From Deinococcus piscis (GTDB lineage Bacteria > Deinococcota > Deinococci > Deinococcales > Deinococcaceae), in the NCBI RefSeq assembly GCF_014653275.1, contig NZ_BNAL01000012.1:1-64000 (forward strand): a stretch of 64,000 bases of DNA. Direction: 5' to 3'. Positions 27,454 through 37,314 of the stretch are shown here, in pieces. The number at the start of each line of letters is the position of its first letter. The first letter of the stretch is position 1. The position numbers and the translations under genes were made by a program. The notes beneath the pieces were generated by a model, which was not told the origin of the DNA, made no database searches, and saw only the letters and a list, made by a program, of their open reading frames with translations.

Positions 27454-27572
27454 GGGTGGACCTCCAGAGGTCAGCGGCACGGTGGCCGCGCATAGGCCGC
27501 CCTCCCACGCACCCGCCGGGGTGTGTGGAGCGTGCAGGACACTCGGCACTGCGCTGAGGAAGGCCAGGACGA

Positions 27573-27652
27573 AACGGTGTCGTGGCGTAAGCCGCGCAGC
27601 CGGTGAGGGCTGAAACCCCGCTGTGGTGGGGGTTTTCTCTCGCGACACCGTT
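27573..27652 (-). ncRNA. structured RNA element upstream of the small peptide gene
   Basis: A perfect 10-bp helix can form between AACGGTGTCG (27573-27582) and CGACACCGTT (27643-27652). It encloses a 7-bp hairpin AAACCCC/GGGGTTT (27613-27635) and a short GGC/GCC hairpin, i.e. a multibranched fold. On the minus strand it is about 120-200 nt upstream of the peptide start codon. It does not match a riboswitch class I know; it may be a regulatory leader, or a dispersed repeat element. Confidence 0.45.
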
Positions 27653-27811
27653 ACTCTGGAGGCGCACCGCGTCTAAACATGACATCCGCACCAAAGGCGC
27701 TACACTGCGCCTCAGGCCCAGGCCTGCGCTCTATGAAAATGTGTGCTATATCCAGGCCCTGCGGTCAGACCAGAAGGGCCAGAACTGGCCAGAAGTGCGT
27801 GCTGGTGAAGT

Positions 27812-28755
27812 GTGTTCCCCGTGTAGGCGGGGATGTTCCGTCCACGCTGCGGGCAATCGTTCTGATTTCTCGGTGTTCCCCGTGTAGGCGGGGATGTTCC
27901 GAGCAGCGCCACTGGATAGCCGACCAGCTAGAAGTGTTCCCCGTGTAGGCGGGGATGTTCCGTCACGCAGGGCCAGGTGCACGGTGAGCAGTCCGTGTTC
28001 CCCGTGTAGGCGGGGATGTTCCGGCGTCCGCGCCCGCGTGATGAATTTCGATACGGTGTTCCCCGTGTAGGCGGGGATGTTCCGCACACACCATCCCCTG
28101 GGCCCCCGAAGCTAGAGTGTTCCCCGTGTAGGCGGGGATGTTCCGAGACACATGAGGCGATCGAACGCCGCGTCGCGGTGTTCCCCGTGTAGGCGGGGAT
28201 GTTCCGACCAGGTGTGAGTTACAGACTCACCAGGGTATGTGTTCCCCGTGTAGGCGGGGATGTTCCATCGGCGCTGTCGGCGCTACCCGGTGCGCTGGCG
28301 TGTTCCCCGTGTAGGCGGGGATGTTCCGGGCCTAGGCAGGTGCGGAGACATCCCTGGCACGTGTTCCCCGTGTAGGCGGGGATGTTCCGTGGAGACGATT
28401 TCGCCCAGCGCAGGGTCACGGGTGTTCCCCGTGTAGGCGGGGATGTTCCGAGGCGGGCGGCGAAATCCTCGCGCAATCTGAGGTGTTCCCCGTGTAGGCG
28501 GGGATGTTCCGTGGCCGTGCCGCCCGCCGCCAGGGCACGCCCCGTGTTCCCCGTGTAGGCGGGGATGTTCCGTACAACCACGAGAGAACCACTCCACCGG
28601 AAGTGTGTTCCCCGTGTAGGCGGGGATGTTCCGGTGTCGAGTGAGTGCCCCACCCGGTGCTGTCCGTGTTCCCCGTGTAGGCGGGGATGTTCCGCTGAGC
28701 GGGGCATTCAAAACCGTAATGGAGGCGTGTTCCCCGTGCAGGCGGGGGTCTTCCC
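27812..28755 (+). CRISPR. CRISPR array 2, type I-E, 16 repeats / 15 spacers
   Basis: Sixteen repeats with an exact 61-bp period, crRNA orientation on the plus strand, opposite to array 1. The repeat starts GTGTTCCCCGTGTAGG and ends CGGGGATGTTCCG, differing from array 1 at positions 3 and 13. The eighth repeat ends in A rather than G (28267). The last repeat (28727-28755) is degenerate, GTGTTCCCCGTGCAGG then GGGGGTCTTCCC, marking the leader-distal end. The leader is therefore left of 27812, where the final bases GGTGAAGT resemble the array-1 leader end. No cas1/cas2 is adjacent; adaptation genes must act in trans. Confidence 0.97.
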
Positions 28756-28768
28756 CATCAAGTGCAAC

Positions 28769-29647
28769 TTACGAAAAGACAAACTCGCTCTTGGCGTAGC
28801 CCTGAAGGTACAGCAGCGCCGTCAGGTCGCCGTGGTGGATGCGGAGATCACACTGCGCCGCCACGGCGGGTTTGGCATGCAGGGCCACACCAGCGCCGGC
28901 CAGCCCCAACATGTCCAGGTCGTTGGCCCCGTCACCGACGGCCAGCACGTCCTGCGGCCTCAGCCCCAGCCGGGCGGTGATGTCCAGCAGGGCCTCCACT
29001 TTGGCCTGGCGGCCCAGAATGGGGTGGGCCACTTCGCCCGTCAGCCGCCCAGACTGTGTCAGCAGGGTGTTGGCCCGGTACTCATCGAAGCCCAGCTGCG
29101 CCGCAACCCCCTCAGCAAAGGCCGCAAAGCCCCCCGATACCAGCGCCGCATAAGCTCCGTGTGCCCGCATGGTGGCGACCAGCTCGCGTCCGCCCGGTGT
29201 GAGGGTAATCCGCTCTGTCAGCACCTGCGCCACGGTGCTTTCGGGCAAGCCGCGCAGCAGCCCCACCCGCGCCAGCAGGGCCCCGCCAAAGTCCAGTTCG
29301 CCGTTCATGGCGCGGGCCGTAATCTCGGCGACCTGCGGTCCCACACCCGCTGCCGCGGCCAGCTCATCAATACACTCCTGGGCAATCATGGTGGAGTCCA
29401 TATCGGCCAGCAGCACGCGCTTGCGCCGGCCTTCACTGGGCTGAGCGGCCAGGTCTATGCCCTGGGCCTGTAACTCGGCCCACACCGCCCAGAAGTCCCC
29501 TGGCAAATGCGCCAGCTCGAATTCGGCGGCCTCGCCAGGGGATAGCCAGCGCAGCCCGTGGCCCTGCCAGCGGTCCAGCAGTGCCCCGGCCCGCTCGGCA
29601 CTCAAAGAAGGATGGGAAGGCGCGGTCAGCAGGGTGGCCGTATACAT
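28769..29647 (-). CDS. serB: phosphoserine phosphatase SerB
   Basis: 292-residue HAD-superfamily phosphatase for the last step of serine synthesis. The nucleophile motif ADMDSTMI (Asp-x-Asp) is near residue 84, then ECIDELAAAAGVG and ITARAMNGELDFGGALLARV typical of SerB. Later come ALVSGGFAAFAE (motif II) and the Asp-rich VGDGANDLDML (motif IV). The N-terminal 75 residues resemble the ACT-like region of longer SerB proteins. It ends 14 bp after array 2 and is divergent from serC. Confidence 0.95.
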   Translation of the reverse strand: MYTATLLTAPSHPSLSAERAGALLDRWQGHGLRWLSPGEAAEFELAHLPGDFWAVWAELQAQGIDLAAQPSEGRRKRVLLADMDSTMIAQECIDELAAAAGVGPQVAEITARAMNGELDFGGALLARVGLLRGLPESTVAQVLTERITLTPGGRELVATMRAHGAYAALVSGGFAAFAEGVAAQLGFDEYRANTLLTQSGRLTGEVAHPILGRQAKVEALLDITARLGLRPQDVLAVGDGANDLDMLGLAGAGVALHAKPAVAAQCDLRIHHGDLTALLYLQGYAKSEFVFS

Positions 29648-29766
29648 AAGTCTGCCCAGCCTACTGCCTGACGGTCAGACAAGTCCCGGCTGCAACAAAC
29701 TTCTGTCAACCCTGACAGGGTGTCACCCGGCCACGAGACAGGTTGCGCGTATAGCGAGCGTATGTT

Positions 29767-29772
29767 TATAAC
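29767..29772 (+). promoter_or_regulatory. -10 box of leaderless serC transcript
   Basis: TATAAC ends 5 bp before the serC ATG at 29778, with no Shine-Dalgarno between. This is the same leaderless geometry as at several other genes here. Confidence 0.45.
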
Positions 29773-29777
29773 TGACT

Positions 29778-30926
29778 ATGGAAGACCCTTTACGCCCAGC
29801 CGTGCGGCCCGCCAATCCCAACTTCTCTTCTGGCCCCTGCGCCAAGTTTCCAGGTTTCCATCTGGGCCTGCTGAGCGGTGCCCCACTGGGCCGTTCGCAC
29901 CGCTCGGCCCCTGGCAAGGCCCGGCTGGCCGAGGCGATAGAGCTTACCCGTAACGTGCTGCACGTGCCGCCGGACTACCGCATCGGCATCGTGCCTGCGT
30001 CGGACACGGGAGCTGTCGAGATGGCGCTGTGGTCCTTGCTGGGCGCACGCGGCGTAGAGGTGCTGACCTGGGAGAGCTTCGGTGAAGGCTGGGCGGCGGA
30101 CGTGACCGAGCAACTGGGCCTGAACGCCACCATACGCCGCGCCCCTTACGGCGAAATCGTGGACTTTGCAGCCGTGGATTTCAGCAACGACGTGGTCTTT
30201 GCCTGGAACGGCACCACGTCCGGCGTGCGGGTGCCGGATGGCGACCTGATCCCTGCGGACCGGGAGGGCCTCACCATCTGCGACGCCACCTCAGCGGCTT
30301 TTGCGGTGGACCTTCCCTGGGAGCGGCTGGACGCTGTGACTTTTTCCTGGCAGAAAGTGCTGGGCGGCGAAGGTGGACACGGCATCTTGGTGCTGTCACC
30401 ACGGGCTGTGGAGCGGCTGGAAAGCTATACCCCCGCCTGGCCGCTGCCCAAAATCTTCCGTCTGACCCAGGGGGGCCGCCTGATAGAAGGCATTTTCCGG
30501 GGCGAAACCATCAACACCCCCTCCATGTTGTGCGTCGAGGACTATCTGGCTGCGCTGCGCTGGGCGCAGTCGGTGGGCGGGCTACCCGCGCTGATCGCCC
30601 GCTCCCAGGCCAACGCGCAGGCTGTGGCGGACTGGGCCGCCGAGCGCGACTGGGTCGCCAATCTCGCCGCCGACCCGGCCACCGCCTCCACCACTTCGGT
30701 GTGCCTGCGCTTTACCGATGAGCGCATCCGGGACGCGGACGCTTTTGCAGCGGCCATCGCCAAGCGGCTGGACGCAGAAGGCGTGGGCCACGACCTGGGG
30801 TCTTACCGCGACGCCCCAGCGGGCCTGCGCATCTGGTGTGGGGCGACGGTAGACACGTCAGACGTCCAGGCCCTGCTGCCCTGGATTGACTACGCCTTTC
30901 ATACCGAGCTGGCTGCCCAGGCCTGA
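29778..30926 (+). CDS. serC: phosphoserine aminotransferase SerC
   Basis: 382-residue class V PLP aminotransferase converting 3-phosphohydroxypyruvate to phosphoserine. It begins [16 protein letters not shown], the normal SerC start, followed by [11 protein letters not shown]. The PLP lysine lies in [16 protein letters not shown] near residue 193, and [14 protein letters not shown] and [15 protein letters not shown] are cofactor-side motifs. It belongs to the subfamily lacking the E. coli-type sequence signatures (alpha-proteobacterial/archaeal-like). Followed 35 bp later by serA, so they probably form one operon. Confidence 0.93.
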   Translation: MEDPLRPAVRPANPNFSSGPCAKFPGFHLGLLSGAPLGRSHRSAPGKARLAEAIELTRNVLHVPPDYRIGIVPASDTGAVEMALWSLLGARGVEVLTWESFGEGWAADVTEQLGLNATIRRAPYGEIVDFAAVDFSNDVVFAWNGTTSGVRVPDGDLIPADREGLTICDATSAAFAVDLPWERLDAVTFSWQKVLGGEGGHGILVLSPRAVERLESYTPAWPLPKIFRLTQGGRLIEGIFRGETINTPSMLCVEDYLAALRWAQSVGGLPALIARSQANAQAVADWAAERDWVANLAADPATASTTSVCLRFTDERIRDADAFAAAIAKRLDAEGVGHDLGSYRDAPAGLRIWCGATVDTSDVQALLPWIDYAFHTELAAQA

Positions 30927-30961
30927 GCCTGCGCCCCTCTTCCCCATCCAAAGGAGTGCTT

Positions 30962-32569
30962 ATGACCCCCAGAGTTCTTGTATCCGACGCCCTGTCGGAA
31001 ACTGCTGTTCAGATTTTCCGTGACCGTGGCGTAGAAGTGGACTACCAGCCCGAGCTAGGCAAGGACCCCGCCCGCCTGGCCGAAATCATCGGTGAATATG
31101 ACGGCCTGGCGATTCGCTCGGCCACCCGCGTGACCCCGGAATTGCTCGAACGGGCGGCCCGGCTCAAGGTGATTGGCCGCGCCGGAATCGGGGTGGACAA
31201 TGTGGATATCGCGGCGGCGTCCAGGCGAGGCATCATCGTGATGAATACGCCCTTTGGCAACAGCGTGACCACCGCCGAACACGCCATCGCGCTGATGTTC
31301 GCCGTGGCGCGGCAACTGCCCGAAGCGAGTGCCTCGACCCACGCGGGGCGCTGGGAAAAAAACCGCTTTATGGGCGTGGAGCTGACCGCCAAGACGCTGG
31401 GCCTGATCGGTGCGGGCAACATCGGCTCCATTGTGGCGGACCGGGCGCGGGGGCTGCACATGAAAGTCATCGCCTATGACCCCTTCCTGTCCGAGGAGCG
31501 GGCGCTGGAACTGGGCGTGCGCAAGGTAGAGCTGGATGAGCTGCTGGCCCGCGCCGATTTCATCACGCTGCATGTGCCGCTGACCGACAAAACCCGCAAC
31601 CTGCTGTCGCGTGAGAACTTGCAGCGCACCAAGCCAGGCGTGCGGATCATCAACGCGGCGCGGGGCGGCCTGATTGACGAAGACGCCCTGGCCGAGCTGA
31701 TTGGGTCGGGCCACATTGCTGGCGCGGCGCTGGACGTGTTCGCGCAGGAGCCAGCCACCGAGTCGCCCCTGTTCGGGCTGCCGGGCGTGGTCGTGACGCC
31801 GCACCTGGGCGCAGCCACCACCGAAGCGCAGGAAAACGTGGCGCTGCAAGTGGCCGAACAGATGTCCGACTACCTGCTGAGCGGCGCAGTCCATAACGCG
31901 CTGAACATGCCCTCGGTGACCGCCGAGGAAGCGGCGCGGATGGGACCGTGGATTCATCTGGCACGTCACCTGGGGGCCTTTGTGGGGCAAATGGTGGCGG
32001 AGCCGATGTCTGCGCTCCACATCACCTACGACGGAGTCGCGGCTGGCATGAACACGGGCGCACTGAATGCCGCGCTGATTTCGGGCCTGATGAAGCCCAG
32101 CAACCCTGACGCCAACATGGTTTCTGCCCCACTGATGGCCCGCGAGAAAGGCATCCAGGTCGCCACCACCACCCAGGACCAGGCAGGCGCGCAGCAAGCA
32201 GGCAGCCTGGGGGGCTTCATCCGGCTGGACGTGACCACAGAGAGCGGCGAGCGCTCGGTGGCCGGGACCGTGTTCAGCGACGGCAAACCGCGCTTTATTC
32301 AGATTCGCGGCATCAACCTGGACGCTGAAGTGGGCCAGCACATGCTCTACACCCGCAACCGCGACGTGCCGGGCGTGATCGGGTCGCTGGGCACATCACT
32401 GGGCGACCTGGGCGTGAACATCGCCAACTTCACGCTGGGACGCTCGGCGCAGGGGGACGACGCGATTGCCATCATCTATCTGGACGCACCCCTGCCCGAA
32501 GCGGCAGCCCAGGCTCTGCGGGAAAGTGGCAAGTTTTTGCAGGTCCGGCCCCTGACGTTCGAGGTTTAG
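30962..32569 (+). CDS. serA: D-3-phosphoglycerate dehydrogenase SerA
   Basis: 535-residue long-form SerA, first enzyme of serine synthesis. Order: substrate domain, NAD domain with GLIGAGNIGSIVADRARGL (about residues 145-165), RG and E catalytic regions (INAARGGLIDEDALAEL), His in VVTPHLGAATTEAQ, then the allosteric substrate-binding domain and a C-terminal ACT domain (YTRNRDVPGVIGSLG). Start ATG 30962 follows AAAGGAG; an in-frame GTG two codons earlier is less well placed. Serine probably gives feedback via the ACT domain, as in family members. Confidence 0.95.
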   Translation: MTPRVLVSDALSETAVQIFRDRGVEVDYQPELGKDPARLAEIIGEYDGLAIRSATRVTPELLERAARLKVIGRAGIGVDNVDIAAASRRGIIVMNTPFGNSVTTAEHAIALMFAVARQLPEASASTHAGRWEKNRFMGVELTAKTLGLIGAGNIGSIVADRARGLHMKVIAYDPFLSEERALELGVRKVELDELLARADFITLHVPLTDKTRNLLSRENLQRTKPGVRIINAARGGLIDEDALAELIGSGHIAGAALDVFAQEPATESPLFGLPGVVVTPHLGAATTEAQENVALQVAEQMSDYLLSGAVHNALNMPSVTAEEAARMGPWIHLARHLGAFVGQMVAEPMSALHITYDGVAAGMNTGALNAALISGLMKPSNPDANMVSAPLMAREKGIQVATTTQDQAGAQQAGSLGGFIRLDVTTESGERSVAGTVFSDGKPRFIQIRGINLDAEVGQHMLYTRNRDVPGVIGSLGTSLGDLGVNIANFTLGRSAQGDDAIAIIYLDAPLPEAAAQALRESGKFLQVRPLTFEV

Positions 32570-32668
32570 CAGCGGCAGCGGCCCCCCGGCTGAGGCAGCT
32601 GAACCCCCGCACCTCTTGCGCGGCGGCCAGCTGACCACAGCCTGACAGGGTTCCCGCAGGCTAAGCGC

Positions 32669-34407
32669 ATGTCTCATCACCCTGAGCAGCCCCACGAAAA
32701 GCGCTCGTTCTGGCACCAGTTGCTGGAGACCCGAATCAGCCGCCGCACGGCGATTGCGGGTGCAGCGGCCACCGCTGCTGCGGCCAGCCTGCCGGTCAGC
32801 TTCGCGCAGGCCCAGCAAAGCGGTGTGACCACTGCCAACAACGGCGCACCGCTGGGCGTGACGCCCCGCGAAAATGCCCGCTCCTACCCGCCCTTCCGCC
32901 CCATCGAGCCGACCCGCGCCGACGCCATCACCTTGCCGCCGGGTTTCCGCTACCAGATTCTGGCCCCCTGGGGCGAAGAATTTACCGAAGATGGCCGCAC
33001 CATCGGCTTTAACCATGACTTTATCGGCTACTTCCCGGCAGACATGCTCGAAGGCGGCCACAGCAGCACCGACGCTTACCTCACCATCAACCACGAGTAC
33101 GTGAACTCGCTGTTTCTGGGCACCGAGGAGCGCACCCCCGCCAACATCGAAAAGGAAAAGCGGGCCATGGGTGTCAGCGTGGTGCGCGTGCGCCAGCAGG
33201 GCGGCGAGTGGAAAGTGGTCAAGGACGCCAAAAACCGCGCCGTGGACGGCCTGGCCGACATCGAACTGACCGGCCCGGTACGCGGCTCGGAGGCCGTGAA
33301 GGGAGCCACCACGGTCAAGGGCACCGTGGGCAACTGCTCGGGCGGCCAGACGCCCTGGGGCACCCTGCTCACCTGCGAAGAAAACGTGGACGGCTACACC
33401 AAAGCCTGGCCTGACAGTGGCTACGAAGCCATGCACCAGGGCTGGGTCACCGAAATCGATCCCTTTGACCCCGCCTGGACCCCCAAAAAGCGCACCGGCA
33501 TGGGCCGCTTCCGCCATGAGAACGTGGCTCCTGGCCGCACCGCCGATGGCCGCTTCGTGGGCTACATGGGCGACGACATGCAGGATTCGTGTGTGTACAA
33601 GTTCGTGAGCCGCAACCCCATCAGCGGGGACCGCAACGCTGACCGTGACCTGCTGGCCGAAGGTGACCTGTATGTCGCCAACTTCGGCAACGGCAGCTGG
33701 ATTCTGCTGGACTACGACAAGAACAAGAAGCTGCAGGAAGCCAAGAAGGACGACAAGCCGCTGTTCAGCAGCCAGGCCGAAGTGCTGGCCGACGCCCGCG
33801 CCGCCGCGCTGGCTGTGGGCGGTACCCCGGTGGACCGCCCCGAAGACATCGAGATTCACCCGCTGAACGGCGACGTGTACATTGCCCTGACCAACAACTC
33901 CAAGCACGGCAACTACTTCGGCCATATCGTGCGCCTGACCGAAGCGGGCAGTGACCACGCCGCCGTGAGCTTCAAGTGGGCAGTGACCACGCCGCCGTGA
34001 GCTTCAAGTGGGACGTGTTCGCCTACGGCGGCCCCAGCGCCGGCTTTGCCAGCCCCGACAACCTGGTCTTTGACCCTTACGGCAACCTGTGGATGGTGAC
34101 CGACAACTCCGACCTGGGCAGCAACCCCATCAAGGACTTCCACGGCAACAACGCCATGTTCTTCATGCCCACCGAAGGCCCCAACGCGGGCAAGGCGTAC
34201 CGCTTCGCTGTGGGCCCAGTCGAAGCCGAGATGACCGGCCCGGTCTGGTCGCCCGACGGCAAGACGCTGTTCGTGTCTATCCAGCACCCCGGCGAGGACT
34301 CCGAAAGCCTGGACAAGCTGACCTCCAACTTTGCCGCCGCGCCCGGCAGCCGCACGCCCCGCCCCACCCTGGTCGCCATTCAGGGCTTCCCCGGTTGGAA
34401 GGCCTGA
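32669..34407 (+). pseudogene. phoX: PhoX-type alkaline phosphatase, frameshifted by 32-bp tandem duplication
   Basis: Secreted PhoX (DUF839) phosphatase. The N-terminus has a twin-arginine signal (SRRTAIAGAAATAAAASLPV). Conserved blocks include FNHDFIGYF, TINHEYVNS, TCEENVDGY and DRPEDIEIHP. The first frame runs to TGA at 33998-34000, and the remaining 130 residues (FAYGGPSAGFASPDNLVFDP to PGWKA) are in another frame. The break is an exact duplication: 33949-33980 is repeated at 33981-34012. Removing one copy restores a single product of about 568 residues. The duplication could be a sequencing or assembly error, a recent mutation, or a reversible switch. Confidence 0.88.
33949..34012 (+). 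repeat. 32-bp perfect tandem duplication inside phoX
   Basis: Two identical 32-bp copies, 33949-33980 and 33981-34012, each beginning CAGTGACCACGCCGCCGTGA. Because 32 is not a multiple of three, the second copy shifts the frame and a stop follows within the repeat. Recombination or slippage could delete a copy and restore the gene. Confidence 0.95.
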
Positions 34408-34408
34408 G

Positions 34409-34702
34409 ATGACGCTGCCGACCTACCGCGCGGAGCACATTGTGCAGGGCGAGCCGCTGATGATTCACGCCCTGGAAGACTTTGTGGGTGAGCTGACCCG
34501 CCAGCGCCCCTGGCTCAAGGCCCGCTACGAAGAAGCCCTGGAGGCCGTGGATGACCTGCTAAGCGCAGACACTCCCGCCACGCTGAGCGCTTACCTGAGC
34601 ACCGACCCAGCCGCGCTGCTGGCCGCCCTGCCCGGGCAAGAACTGCTGGCCGAAGCGCTGGGGGCGTTCAACGACTACCTGCGTGAGTGGCACTGGGTCT
34701 AA
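34409..34702 (+). CDS. small conserved-looking hypothetical protein coupled to phoX
   Basis: 97-residue acidic helical protein (LMIHALEDFVGELTRQRPWL, YEEALEAVDDLLSADTPATL, ending FNDYLREWHWV). Its ATG lies one base after the phoX stop, so it is probably translated by coupling. It is followed by a strong terminator, making phoX plus this gene a two-gene operon. No family recognised. If the phoX frameshift is real, ribosomes would stop early and this gene might be poorly translated. Confidence 0.65.
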   Translation: MTLPTYRAEHIVQGEPLMIHALEDFVGELTRQRPWLKARYEEALEAVDDLLSADTPATLSAYLSTDPAALLAALPGQELLAEALGAFNDYLREWHWV

Positions 34703-34721
34703 AAAGTTTCCACTTATCAGT

Positions 34722-34757
34722 CAACCGGGCCACCAGTGGGCCCGGTTGTTTGTTGCG
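34722..34757 (+). terminator. intrinsic terminator of the phoX operon
   Basis: CAACCGGGC (34722-34730) pairs with GCCCGGTTG (34740-34748), followed by TTTGTTG. The GC-rich 9-bp stem, 9-nt loop and T-rich tail are 20 bp after the last stop codon. Confidence 0.8.
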
Positions 34758-34852
34758 CCGTTTCCCCTCCCCATTGGCCCTGAGCCGCATCTGGCCGCTA
34801 AGATAAAATGCGCTGCACTGCTCCGCAGGGGTGCGCCGCGAAGGAAGACGGG

Positions 34853-36037
34853 ATGTGGGAAGAACTTCAACTTCAGATTGTTAAACCGGCGGCCTGGTTC
34901 AAGTTCGGGCTGAGCCTGATTGTCGCCGTAGCGCTGTACCGCCTGGGCCTGACTGTACTGCGGCTGCTGCGGCCCCGCATGAGCGCGGGCTTTTATCCAG
35001 CGCTGCACGCCTTGCTGCTGCTGAGCACCTTGCTGCTGTTGCTGGCACTGAGCACCCAGGCTTTCTATCTGACCTCCAGCCCGCTGTTTGGCCTGGGCAG
35101 ATCGGTGATTGAGGCCCTCCAGGCCACCGGCGGGCAACTGCTGCTGATCGTGGCGCTGGCGCTGGTCGCCTGGTCGCTGATTGGGGAAGCCGCCGGGCGT
35201 ATCGTGCCCAGCGACGAGTTCAACCGCCGCACGGTCCGGGTACGGACGCTCAAAAGCGTGGTGGAAAGCACCCTCAAGGCAGTGGTGCTGTTTACTGCGC
35301 TGATTGCCCTACTTCAGACCATCGGGGTCAATGCCACCAGTCTGCTGGCCAGCGCCTCGGTGCTGGGCCTGGCGGTCAGCTTTGGGGCACAGAACCTGAT
35401 CAAGGACATCTTCAACGGGTTTTTTATTCTGCTCTCCGACCAGTACGGCGTGGGCGACGACATTGAGCTGAATCTGGGTGCGGTGTCGGGCACGGTGGAG
35501 GCCATTGACCTGCGGACCACCTCGCTGCGCGACCTCAGCGGCTCGCTGCACATCATGCAAAACGGCCAAATCACCGCCATCAGCGTCAAGAGCAAGGACT
35601 GGGCGCGGGTGGTGGCTACTGTGGACGTGGCCTACGAGGCCGATGTGGACCAGGCGATCCGCGTGCTGGAACAGGTCAGCCGTGAACTGTACAGCGACGA
35701 GAAATGGCGCGGCCACTTTCTGGACGAGCCCGACGTGCAGGGCGTCACAGCCCTGGGCACCGACGCCATTACCCTGCGCGCCCTGTTCAAAGTCGCTCCC
35801 AAGAGCCAGTATTCGGTAGGCCGCGAGTTCAACCGCCGCATCAAGATTGCGATGGATACGGCAGGCATCAGCATTCCCTATCCGCAGCGCCGCATGAGCT
35901 TTGGCGACGGCCCCCTGGAAATCCGGCTGATGCAGGACGCCCCCACAGGCCAGCGGCCCACCACACCCGCCGAACAGGACCGGCGCACTCTGCCGGTTGA
36001 GCCCGGGTTGACCCACGACCCGGACCCATCGCGCTGA
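34853..36037 (+). CDS. MscS-family mechanosensitive ion channel
   Basis: 394-residue MscS homologue that releases solutes under hypo-osmotic stress. Three N-terminal membrane helices (SLIVAVALYRLGLTVLRLL, ALLLLSTLLLLLALSTQAFY, LLLIVALALVAWSLIG) and a fourth before the pore helix LASASVLGLAVSFGAQNLIK, which carries the Ala/Gly packing pattern. The beta domain continues with FFILLSDQYGVGDDIELNLG, then the alpha/beta domain and a polar tail. ATG 34853 follows GAAGGAAG; the earlier in-frame start at 34808 has no such site. Confidence 0.92.
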   Translation: MWEELQLQIVKPAAWFKFGLSLIVAVALYRLGLTVLRLLRPRMSAGFYPALHALLLLSTLLLLLALSTQAFYLTSSPLFGLGRSVIEALQATGGQLLLIVALALVAWSLIGEAAGRIVPSDEFNRRTVRVRTLKSVVESTLKAVVLFTALIALLQTIGVNATSLLASASVLGLAVSFGAQNLIKDIFNGFFILLSDQYGVGDDIELNLGAVSGTVEAIDLRTTSLRDLSGSLHIMQNGQITAISVKSKDWARVVATVDVAYEADVDQAIRVLEQVSRELYSDEKWRGHFLDEPDVQGVTALGTDAITLRALFKVAPKSQYSVGREFNRRIKIAMDTAGISIPYPQRRMSFGDGPLEIRLMQDAPTGQRPTTPAEQDRRTLPVEPGLTHDPDPSR

Positions 36038-36096
36038 AAGAGACGGTAGCAGGCGGAGTGGAATCCGGTGCCCGCCGCGCTACCCCCAGGCCCGCT

Positions 36097-37314
36097 CTAC
36101 TCACCTGCTTCGCGGGCTGCCACCAGTCCCTGCGCTGACGCCCACGCGGCCACGTCCTGCCCGCTGAGAGCCGCCGCCATCAGCCCTGGGAAATGTTCGG
36201 GTGTGCAGGCGAACACGGGAATGTCGTGGGCAGCAATCTGCGCGGCGTACTCGTGGTGATAGCTCGGCGTGCCGTCGTCGTCCAGCGCAGGAAGCACGAT
36301 AACGCGCACACCCGCTTCCCGGAACTCGGCGAGGCGGCGAATCATCTGCGGGCCGTCCGAGTCGTAGAGGTCGGAAATCAGGATGAACACGTGGTCTTCG
36401 GGCGATTTCAGGAAGGTCTTGCAATACTCCAGCGCAGGTGAAGTGTCCGTGCCGCCGCCGAGTTGCACGCCGAACAGCACGTCCACCGGGTCGGACAGCT
36501 GCTCGGTGAGGTCGACGACGGACGTGTCGTAGACCACCACATTCGTCTTGAGACTCGGCAAACTCGCCAGCACCGCACCGAAAATACCCGCGTAGACCAC
36601 GCTGCTCGCCATACTCCCCGACTGGTCGAGGCAGAGCGTGACCGACTTGAGGTGCCGCCGCGCCCGCCCGTAGCCGACCAACTTTTCGGGGATGACGGTT
36701 TTGCGCTCGGGGTCGTAGGTCTTCAGGTTTTTCAGCACCGTCTTGCCCCAGTCGATTTCGTTCTGGCGGGGGCGAAGGTTGCGCTGCGAGCGGTTGAGGC
36801 TGCCCGTCACAGCGCTGCGCAGGGGTTCGGCCAGCCGTGCCGAGAGGTCGTCCACCACCTTGCGGACGACTTGCCGCGCCACTGCTTTGGCTTCGCTTGG
36901 CATCGCGTCCTTGAGGCTGATGAGGGTGGCGGCCATGTTCACGTCAGGCTCCACCGTGTCCAGCAGTTCGGGTTCCAGCAGGAGATGACGCAGATTGAGG
37001 CGCTCTACGGCGTCACGTTGCAACACCTGCACGGTGGACTGCGGAAACAGGTCGCGCACCTCGCCCAGCCACGCGGCAACGGTGGGGGCGGATTGGCCCA
37101 GGCCCACGCCTTTGCTTTCCTTCTTGGTGGGCTTGTCGCCCTGCACCTTGAAACCCGCGCCGTCGTAGAGGGCGGCTAAAGCGGCGTCCAGGCGGGCATC
37201 CTGGGCATTCAGTTCGCAGCCGATGCCGTCGGCGCTCTGGCCGCTGCGGGCAGGGCCACCGAGGAGGAGTCGCCAGCGGCGGAGGCGTTCTTGGGGTTGG
37301 GGAGGAACAGTCAT
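36097..37314 (-). CDS. vWA domain protein (CoxE-like), last gene of MoxR cluster
   Basis: 405-residue protein with a helical N-terminal half and a von Willebrand A domain from about residue 225. MIDAS residues are visible: LCLDQSGSM (Asp-x-Ser-x-Ser), Thr in GGGTDTSPAL, and Asp in ILISDLYDSDGP. MoxR-type AAA ATPases commonly work with MIDAS-containing vWA partners on metal or cofactor insertion, remodelling or conflict functions. It overlaps the upstream nucleotidyltransferase-like gene by four bases and ends the eight-gene operon. Confidence 0.85.
   Translation of the reverse strand: MTVPPQPQERLRRWRLLLGGPARSGQSADGIGCELNAQDARLDAALAALYDGAGFKVQGDKPTKKESKGVGLGQSAPTVAAWLGEVRDLFPQSTVQVLQRDAVERLNLRHLLLEPELLDTVEPDVNMAATLISLKDAMPSEAKAVARQVVRKVVDDLSARLAEPLRSAVTGSLNRSQRNLRPRQNEIDWGKTVLKNLKTYDPERKTVIPEKLVGYGRARRHLKSVTLCLDQSGSMASSVVYAGIFGAVLASLPSLKTNVVVYDTSVVDLTEQLSDPVDVLFGVQLGGGTDTSPALEYCKTFLKSPEDHVFILISDLYDSDGPQMIRRLAEFREAGVRVIVLPALDDDGTPSYHHEYAAQIAAHDIPVFACTPEHFPGLMAAALSGQDVAAWASAQGLVAAREAGE

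Noticed and set aside
27679..28711. Open frames with repeated NIPAYTGNT or VFPVQAG motifs
   Set aside because: Translations of CRISPR array 2.
31055..32341. 428-codon minus-strand frame opposite serA
   Set aside because: Shadow of serA; composition and lack of motifs indicate no gene.
32396..33958. 520-codon minus-strand frame opposite phoX
   Set aside because: His/Gln/Val-rich shadow of a strong plus-strand coding region; no family features.
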